A stretch of 45,060 nt of DNA from Oscillospiraceae bacterium (lineage in GTDB: Bacteria; Bacillota; Clostridia; Oscillospirales; Oscillospiraceae): assembly GCA_017430985.1 (NCBI GenBank), contig JAFRLZ010000035.1:1-45060 (forward strand), written 5' to 3'. Positions within the stretch are counted from its first letter, which is position 1; each line of letters starts with the position of its first letter. Of the stretch, positions 40,354 through 45,060 are shown piece after piece. The notes beneath the pieces are model-generated. The model was not told the origin of the DNA. It made no database searches and saw nothing but the letters and a program-made list of their open reading frames with translations. A program made the translations under genes and the position numbers.

Positions 40354-41106
40354 TCAGGCCTCCTTCTGCTTTTTGGGGAAAAAGGGACAGAGGGAACCGA
40401 TGCATTCCCGGTTCTGCCGCATATAGGTACATCTCGGCGCGCTTTCGGGCATCTCAACGCCGAAAAGCTCCGCCGTGAAGCGCACGGCCTCAAGGATCGC
40501 AAGCCGACTCGTCCGCTTGCAGCAGCGCGGCCCGCCGACGTCGGCCAGCGTGTTCAGGATCCGGGCGACAAGCTTCTGCGGAAGGGGCCAGGCCGCCTCG
40601 TTGACGGGGCTGGAGCCGGTCAGGATGCTCAGATAGATCCCGGCGCCGGCGGCCGCGCCGCAGACGCCCCAGTAGCCGCAGGTCCCGCCGGGCACCTGTT
40701 TGCTCCGCTTGAGCGCCTTGGCCAGATCCTCTTTCAGATCGTTCCCGCCGCCGCAGTTGTGAAAGGCGGTCAGCAGCACGCAGGGCACGATGATATGGTG
40801 CTCCGGCCCGTGCATATGCACCTGCGGCAGCGCCATGACCTGTTCCAAAAGAAGGAGGGGGTCTTTTTCCGCGCTCTGAAGGAGAAAGGGGACGAAAAAC
40901 ACGTCGAGCCCCGCGGCATGGCAGTCGTCGCAGACAAAATGCCCGTCCTCGCAGGCGCACTCGGAGAGCTTCTCCTCGCCGCAGACGGCGCACTTCCGCA
41001 GCACGGCGGTCTGTTCATAGCGCAGCGGCTTTCCGCAGAGCATGCAGCCGCTGAAATGGTCGACTTTCCTGACAGCTTTTTCCTCTTCGCAGCAGCACTC
41101 CGCCAT
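40354..41106 (-). CDS. Cysteine-rich DUF5714-like protein
   Basis: About 250 residues with many cysteines: CCCEEEKAVRK, GCMLCGKPL, KCAVCGEEKLSECACEDGHFVCDDC (zinc-ribbon-like pairs, about 1-70). Then comes the conserved block AFHNCGGGNDLKEDLAKAL, TCGYWGVCGAAAGAGIYLS, ADVGGPRCCKRTS, and an ending CTYMRQNRECIGSLCPFFP. These features fit the DUF5714 family as I recall it, which is found in anaerobes with molybdenum hydroxylases and methyltransferases. Function unproven; FeS or metal binding is likely. The ATG at 41106 is preceded by GGGGAGG; the longer frame upstream runs through the promoter. It is first of the four-gene minus operon. Confidence 0.72.
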   Translation of the reverse strand: MAECCCEEEKAVRKVDHFSGCMLCGKPLRYEQTAVLRKCAVCGEEKLSECACEDGHFVCDDCHAAGLDVFFVPFLLQSAEKDPLLLLEQVMALPQVHMHGPEHHIIVPCVLLTAFHNCGGGNDLKEDLAKALKRSKQVPGGTCGYWGVCGAAAGAGIYLSILTGSSPVNEAAWPLPQKLVARILNTLADVGGPRCCKRTSRLAILEAVRFTAELFGVEMPESAPRCTYMRQNRECIGSLCPFFPKKQKEA

Positions 41107-41137
41107 CGGGCCTCCCCCTTTCATTCCGGATGCTTTC

Positions 41138-41166
41138 AGTATAACCGATATATATTTTTTTGTAAA
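41138..41166 (-). promoter_or_regulatory. Promoter of the DUF5714-mocA-xdhC operon
   Basis: Minus strand TTTACA (41166-41161), 17-bp spacer, TATACT (41143-41138), both 5/6, about 32 bp before the start codon. Confidence 0.8.
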
Positions 41167-41172
41167 TCGGTT
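41143..41172. promoter_or_regulatory. Large inverted repeat covering the promoter, candidate ModE-type operator
   Basis: AACCGATATATA (41143-41154), TTTTTT, TGTAAATCGGTT (41161-41172). The 12-nt arms match at 10 positions and the outer 7 are perfect. It covers the spacer and -35 box. The layout (AT-rich half sites with CGAT/ATCG around a 6-7 bp spacer) is similar to that of ModE operators. The operon encodes a ModE-like HTH, so autoregulation is plausible. Confidence 0.6.
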
Positions 41173-41356
41173 GCGAGAAAAAATGTGGACGATGCGGCGG
41201 CTGATATGATAAAATAAGCACACAGCGCGTATGATCCTGATTTCAAGTCGTTTCTCTCTCCCCACGCGGGACAGGCGACGAATATGACGGCTCATCCCAT
41301 AAGACCTCTGAGCATATGGGATGCCGACGTCAGACAGAGCGGAAGGGGGCGGATGC

Positions 41357-42307
41357 GTGAAACTGTATGTGTACGGAACGGGCTGCGGCGCCGGCGAGCT
41401 GATCGACAGCGTGCTGCCGGTCGAGCGCGTGACCGCTTTTGTCGACGGCCTCGGGCGCGGCGGCTCCTTCCTCGGGCGTCCCGTCATTTCTCCGGAAACG
41501 CTGGCGAAATGCGACTATGATCTTGTGATCGTCACGAGCGGCCAGACCGAGGAGATCGCCGCGCGCTGCGCCGCCCTGGGGATCGACCCGGACAAGCTGC
41601 TTTTTTTGAAAAACCACCTTATCTGCACGGACCGCAACCGCAGTTACGAGCGCGCCGAGAGCTTGCTCGGCAGCGATTTCGTCAAGCGGCTGCGCTCGTC
41701 GCAGCGTCTGATCCGGCGCCCCGACTGGCTGGGTGAGGAAAGGCTTCCCCCGGAGGCGCTGGACAACGATTATGTGCGCGTGAAGACGCTGGAGGCGCTT
41801 TGCCGGCGGCTGGACTCCGTCCCGGGCGCGGCGGCGGAGCTGGGCGTTTTCAGGGGCGGCTTTGCCCGCTGCATCAACGCGCTGCTGCCGGACCGCACGC
41901 TGTATCTGTTCGACAGCTTCGAGGGCTTTGACGAGCGCGAGGCCGAGGGCTCGGGCAGGGGCTTTGTCGAGGCGCATCGGGACACGGCGGCGGAGCGTGT
42001 TCTGTGCGCGCTCCCGCATCCGGACCGGGCGGTGATCCGGCAGGGCTTTTTCCCGGACAGCGCCGCCGGGCTGGAGGAGCGATTTGCGCTCGTGTCGCTC
42101 GACGTGGATCTCGAGGAGAGCAGCTATCAGGGGCTTTGCTGGTTCCTGCCCCGCCTGTCCGCCGGCGGGTATCTGCTGCTGCACGACTGGCAGAATCCGA
42201 AGCTGCCGGGTGTGCGCGCTGCCTTGGATCGCTGGGAAAGAGAACGGGGGAAGGTGTCGGCGGTCCCCGTCTGCGACGTCAACGGGACCCTGATCATTTG
42301 CGGATGA
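41357..42307 (+). CDS. TylF/MycF-like methyltransferase with N-terminal Rossmann-like domain
   Basis: 316 residues. About 1-95: a small Rossmann-like segment (KLYVYGTGCGAGELID, then VTAFVDG and DYDLVIVTSGQTEE). About 120-316: a TylF-type O-methyltransferase with PGAAAELGVFRGGFARCINALLPDRTLYLFDSFEGFDERE (SAM-binding block), LVSLDVDLEESSYQGL and GGYLLLHDWQNP. In known families TylF methylates macrolide sugars with Mg2+. Its place between the Moco operon and moaE suggests a substrate linked to molybdoenzyme maturation, but this is inference. The GTG at 41357 is set by GGGGG about 8 nt upstream. A 9-bp hairpin (CATCCCATA/TATGGGATG, 41293-41323) lies in the leader. Confidence 0.75.
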   Translation: MKLYVYGTGCGAGELIDSVLPVERVTAFVDGLGRGGSFLGRPVISPETLAKCDYDLVIVTSGQTEEIAARCAALGIDPDKLLFLKNHLICTDRNRSYERAESLLGSDFVKRLRSSQRLIRRPDWLGEERLPPEALDNDYVRVKTLEALCRRLDSVPGAAAELGVFRGGFARCINALLPDRTLYLFDSFEGFDEREAEGSGRGFVEAHRDTAAERVLCALPHPDRAVIRQGFFPDSAAGLEERFALVSLDVDLEESSYQGLCWFLPRLSAGGYLLLHDWQNPKLPGVRAALDRWERERGKVSAVPVCDVNGTLIICG

Positions 42308-42319
42308 AAGGAGAAAAAC

Positions 42320-42715
42320 ATGATGAAACAGCAAATGCCGTCCATCGATCAATGGCTGCGTGAGGCCAAGGCCGACCCCGCCGCCGCCGATTGCGGGATG
42401 TTTCTCGTGCACAACGGCACCGTGCGCCAGACGGCGCGCGCAAAGGTGCGCCAGGGCGCGGAGGACGCGCCGGACGTCCGCGGGATGATCTTTGATTATG
42501 ACGCGGAAAAGGTCGCGCGGGCGATCGAAGAGGCAAAAAAGATGGACGGTATCTATTATGTTCGGGTGTGGCTCAACAGGGGAGAGCTGTCACTTGGCGA
42601 CGACATCATGCTCGTCCTGGTCGGCGGGGACATCCGCCCGCATGTGATCGAAGCGCTGCAGAGCCTGGTCGGGCGGATCAAGACCGATTGCGTGCTCGAA
42701 CGCGAGCTCAACTGA
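42320..42715 (+). CDS. moaE: Molybdopterin synthase catalytic subunit-like protein (MoaE)
   Basis: 131 residues. It resembles MoaE of molybdopterin synthase: PSIDQWLREAKADP, CGMFLVHNGTVRQTARAKVRQG, then a helix VARAIEEAKKMDGIYYVRVWLNRGELSLGDDIMLVLVGGDIRPHVIEALQSLVGRIK, where RGELxxGD...VGGDxRxxxxxAL corresponds to the MoaE core. MoaE uses thiocarboxylated MoaD to make the dithiolene of molybdopterin. It is 12 nt downstream of the methyltransferase, so both are probably co-transcribed. MoaD is not seen. Confidence 0.8.
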   Translation: MMKQQMPSIDQWLREAKADPAAADCGMFLVHNGTVRQTARAKVRQGAEDAPDVRGMIFDYDAEKVARAIEEAKKMDGIYYVRVWLNRGELSLGDDIMLVLVGGDIRPHVIEALQSLVGRIKTDCVLERELN

Positions 42716-42773
42716 ACGGGTCAGTTTTGCTATTTTGTGGTATTGGAGTCATCACAAACTGTATAGGTTGTAC

Positions 42774-42808
42774 AAAAAGCAATTCGCAAGTTCTGCGAAT
42801 TGCTTTTT
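42774..42808 (+). terminator. Terminator after moaE
   Basis: AAAAAGCAATTCGCA (42774-42788) / TGCGAATTGCTTTTT (42794-42808), perfect 15-bp stem, 5-nt loop. Confidence 0.88.
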
Positions 42809-42816
42809 GATATAAG

Positions 42817-42846
42817 TTGAAAGATTAAAAGCATTTCCGGTAATAT
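42817..42846 (+). promoter_or_regulatory. Promoter of the aldehyde oxidoreductase operon
   Basis: TTGAAA (42817-42822), 18-bp spacer, TAATAT (42841-42846), 27 bp before the first gene. The -10 overlaps CGGTAATA. Confidence 0.55.
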
Positions 42847-42872
42847 AAAGGTGGAAAGTAAGGTGGATAAGT

Positions 42873-43130
42873 ATGGACGAAGAAATCTTCGAACTGACTG
42901 CCGACAGCGTGATCGTGGAGATCACCGACAAGGCGACCGGCAAGGTCTATCGCCGCGAGCTGCCGATCGACTATTTTGAAAACGCCAACTTCCTGCGCCT
43001 GAGCGGGGAGAATCTGGACGGCAGCCTTTCGCAGCTGGTTTTCTACACCCCGCGCGGGATCCAGCGCGTCAAGGACATCACCGGCAAGGGCCCCGACGAG
43101 GACCCCTGCGGCAGCCACAAGAAAGCATGA
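42873..43130 (+). CDS. Small acidic protein of unknown function before the molybdoenzyme
   Basis: 85 residues, rich in Glu/Asp, with strand-like segments SVIVEITDKATGKVYRRELPIDYFEN and RLSGENLDGSLSQLVFYTPRGIQRV. A single Cys near the C-terminus (CGSHKKA). I do not recognise the family. GGTGG precedes the ATG. It is 54 bp upstream of the oxidoreductase and shares its promoter, so it may be a chaperone or redox partner specific to it. Confidence 0.6.
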   Translation: MDEEIFELTADSVIVEITDKATGKVYRRELPIDYFENANFLRLSGENLDGSLSQLVFYTPRGIQRVKDITGKGPDEDPCGSHKKA

Positions 43131-43184
43131 GCGCAAATCCTTAGAGGTTTTTATACAAGAATTCAACATTAAGGAGGAAAACAC

Positions 43185-45060
43185 ATGATCAGAAAAACGC
43201 TTGTCATCAACGGCGTCACCCGGAACCTGGTTCTGGACAAGGACGAGACTCTGGCGACCGTTCTGCGCGAGCACCTGCTGCTGACCGGCTGTAAGATCGG
43301 CTGCGGCGAGGGCCACTGCGGCGCGTGCAACGTCATCATGAACGGCAAGGTCACCAAGTCCTGTCTCTTCAAGATGAGCCGGATCCCCGACGGCGCCGAG
43401 ATCACCACCATCGAGGGCGTCGGCACTCTGACCGACATGCATCCTCTGCAGGTCGCCTGGATGGCCCACGGCTGCGCGCAGTGCGGCTTCTGCACCCCGG
43501 GCTTCATCATCAGCGCCAAGGTCCTTCTCGAGAACAATCCCAGCCCCACCCGCGAAGAGGTCCGTGACTGGTTCAACAAGCAGCGCAACCTCTGCCGCTG
43601 CACCGGCTACAAGCCGCTGGTCGACGCCGTCATGGACGCCGCCGCCGTTCTGCGCGGTGAGATGAGCAAGGAAGACCTCGTCTTCAAGCCCACCGGCGAC
43701 AGCATCAAGGGCACCAAGTACATCCGTCCCTCCGCGGCCCAGAAGGTCACCGGCACCTGGGACTTCGGCGCTGACGACGCGCTCAAGATGCCCGGCTGCC
43801 TGCGCCTCGCGCTGACCCAGGCGAAGGTCTCCCACGCCAACATCAAGAGCATCGACACCTCCGAGGCCGAGAAGATGCCCGGCGTTGTCAAGGTCATCAC
43901 CTACAAGGACATCCTGGCCGCCGGCGGCACCAACCAGATCAACGGCCTGGTCATGCTGCCCAAGCACAACAAGACCGACGGCTTTGAGCGCCCGGTCCTC
44001 TGCTCCGACAAGATCTTCCAGTTCGGCGACGCCATCGCCATCGTCGCGGCCGATACCGAGGAGCATGCCCGTGCCGCGGCCGAGGCCGTGAAGGTCGACA
44101 TCGAAGAGCTGCCCGCCTACATGAACGCGCTGGACGCCATGGCTCCCGACGCCATCGAGATCCACCCGGGCACCCCGAACGTCTTCTATGAGACCAACTG
44201 CATCAAGGGGCCCGACTTCGATTGGGACAGCATCCCCGACGAGCAGCAGGTCGAGATCGAGAGCTACTGCTCCCGTCAGCCGCATCTGCACCTCGAGCCG
44301 GACAACGGCTACGGCTACATCGACGAGGACGGCATGGTCACCGTGCACTCCAAGTCCATCGGTATCCATCTGCATATGCCGATGATCGCGGCCGGTATCG
44401 GCGTTCCCATGGAGAAGCTCCGCCTCATCCAGAACCATGCCGGCGGCACCTTCGGCTACAAGTTCTCTCCGACGAACGAGGCCCTGATCGGCGTGGCCGC
44501 GAAGATCATCGGCAAGCCCGTCTCCCTGAACTTCAACCAGTTCCAGAACATAACCTACACCGGCAAGCGCTCCCCGGCCTTCATGCACATCAAGCTCGGC
44601 GCGGACAAGAACGGCAAGCTGCTGGCCCTGTGGGGCGACAACTATGTCGACCACGGCCCGTACTCCGAGTTCGGCGACCTGCTCACCATGCGTCTGAGCC
44701 AGTTCACCGGCGCCGGCTACGGCATCCCGTCCATCCGCAACAAGAGCCAGACCGTGTTCACGAACCACGCCTGGGGCTCCGCGTTCCGCGCCTACGGCTC
44801 GCCGCAGTCCTTCATGGGCTCCGAGATCGCCATCGACTGCCTGGCCGCCAAGATGGGCATCGACCCCTTCGAGATGCGCGCCATGAACTGCTACAAGGCC
44901 AGCGAGCACACCACCATCCCCACCGGCTACGCGCCCGACGTCTACTGCGAAGAGGCCCTGTTCGAGAAGGCCCGCCCGATATACTACGCCGGCAAGAAGC
45001 GCTGCGAGGAAAAGAACGCCGCGTCCGACGGCCGCTTTAAGTACGGCATCGGCGTCTCCC
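43185..45060 (+). CDS. mop_aor: Molybdopterin-dependent aldehyde oxidoreductase (MOP type), partial
   Basis: At least 625 residues; the frame is open to the window end. 1-75: plant-type 2Fe-2S domain with Cys40, 45, 48 and 60 (CGEGHCGAC). 80-160: second 2Fe-2S domain with Cys100, 103, 137 and 139 (CGFC, LCRCTGYKP). These numbers match those of Desulfovibrio gigas aldehyde oxidoreductase. After about 180 come the molybdenum domains: HAGGTFGYKFSPTNEA near 421 and WGSAFRAYGSPQSFMGSE near 526-543. There is no FAD domain, so this is a single-chain MOP-type enzyme (xanthine oxidase family) that oxidises aldehydes or related compounds and needs molybdopterin cytosine dinucleotide. The remaining C-terminal part, including the catalytic Glu, lies outside. 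The symbol is a descriptive label, not an established name. Confidence 0.93.
   Translation, partial: MIRKTLVINGVTRNLVLDKDETLATVLREHLLLTGCKIGCGEGHCGACNVIMNGKVTKSCLFKMSRIPDGAEITTIEGVGTLTDMHPLQVAWMAHGCAQCGFCTPGFIISAKVLLENNPSPTREEVRDWFNKQRNLCRCTGYKPLVDAVMDAAAVLRGEMSKEDLVFKPTGDSIKGTKYIRPSAAQKVTGTWDFGADDALKMPGCLRLALTQAKVSHANIKSIDTSEAEKMPGVVKVITYKDILAAGGTNQINGLVMLPKHNKTDGFERPVLCSDKIFQFGDAIAIVAADTEEHARAAAEAVKVDIEELPAYMNALDAMAPDAIEIHPGTPNVFYETNCIKGPDFDWDSIPDEQQVEIESYCSRQPHLHLEPDNGYGYIDEDGMVTVHSKSIGIHLHMPMIAAGIGVPMEKLRLIQNHAGGTFGYKFSPTNEALIGVAAKIIGKPVSLNFNQFQNITYTGKRSPAFMHIKLGADKNGKLLALWGDNYVDHGPYSEFGDLLTMRLSQFTGAGYGIPSIRNKSQTVFTNHAWGSAFRAYGSPQSFMGSEIAIDCLAAKMGIDPFEMRAMNCYKASEHTTIPTGYAPDVYCEEALFEKARPIYYAGKKRCEEKNAASDGRFKYGIGVS

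Noticed and set aside
1-45060. CRISPR array, rRNA operon or prophage
   Set aside because: No regularly spaced repeats, no rRNA sequence and no phage structural genes were seen; the IS3 end is the only mobile element I can support.

Overview
This is a GC-rich window with strong AGGAGG-type ribosome binding sites, short intergenic gaps, intrinsic terminators with U-tracts, TTGACA/TATAAT-like promoters, an FMN riboswitch, a NiCo-type riboswitch and lipoprotein signal peptides. Together these point to an anaerobic Firmicute of the class Clostridia, most likely a gut member of the Oscillospiraceae (Oscillibacter/Flavonifractor-like). The genus is an inference from style, not from a search.

Layout. 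1-200: right end of an IS3-family element. 284-5902: a coiled-coil membrane protein, then a cell-surface glycan operon (phosphodiester glycosidase, unknown membrane protein, GT2 glycosyltransferase, GtrA). 5915-11387: a SLOG protein, FMN-riboswitch-controlled RibU, a cytidylate-kinase-like protein, and a minus-strand operon of a possible tiny Cys protein, ApbE lipoprotein and RecG. 11498-18395: tRNA-Arg(CCG), then a molybdenum/tungsten operon (MoeA, MoeA fused to a periplasmic-binding-protein-like domain, tungstate transporter TupABC, a VanX-like dipeptidase). 18394-21930: carbamate kinase, iron-containing alcohol dehydrogenase and a CDF metal exporter behind a NiCo-type riboswitch. 21941-30499: a FadR-family regulator divergent from a six-gene redox operon: phytoene-desaturase-like flavoprotein, flavin/2Fe-2S reductase, both subunits of aconitase X, a large iron-sulfur GltD-like flavoprotein and a HypA-like protein. 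30597-31232: a DUF4867-like protein. 31567-37317: a second molybdenum cluster (MoeA-like protein with a Cys-rich tail, MoaA, MogA, ModABC, Mop). 37331-41172: a minus-strand operon (XdhC-like, phosphatase-HD fusion, nucleotidyltransferase fused to a ModE-like HTH, Cys-rich DUF5714-like protein). 41357-45060: a TylF-type methyltransferase, MoaE, an 85-residue unknown, and the start of a Desulfovibrio-MOP-type aldehyde oxidoreductase that runs off the window.

How it fits together. More than half of the window supports one task: importing molybdate and tungstate (Mod, Tup, Mop), building molybdopterin (MoaA, MoaE, MogA, three MoeA-type proteins), modifying and inserting it (cytidylyltransferase-like protein, XdhC-like) and using it in a molybdenum hydroxylase. 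MoaC, MoaD and MoaB-type partners are not seen here and must lie elsewhere.

Most interesting signals. (1) The tungstate-binding lipoprotein looks circularly permuted: its C-terminal TupA segment is at the N-terminus. (2) The aconitase X operon joins a dehydratase to a C=C saturase-like flavoprotein and an electron-transfer chain; I know of no described pathway with this gene set. Its regulator has matching 11-bp operators in both divergent promoters. (3) XdhC domains are in reversed order. (4) A Moco nucleotidyltransferase carries a ModE-like DNA-binding domain, and a large inverted repeat sits on the promoter of its own operon.
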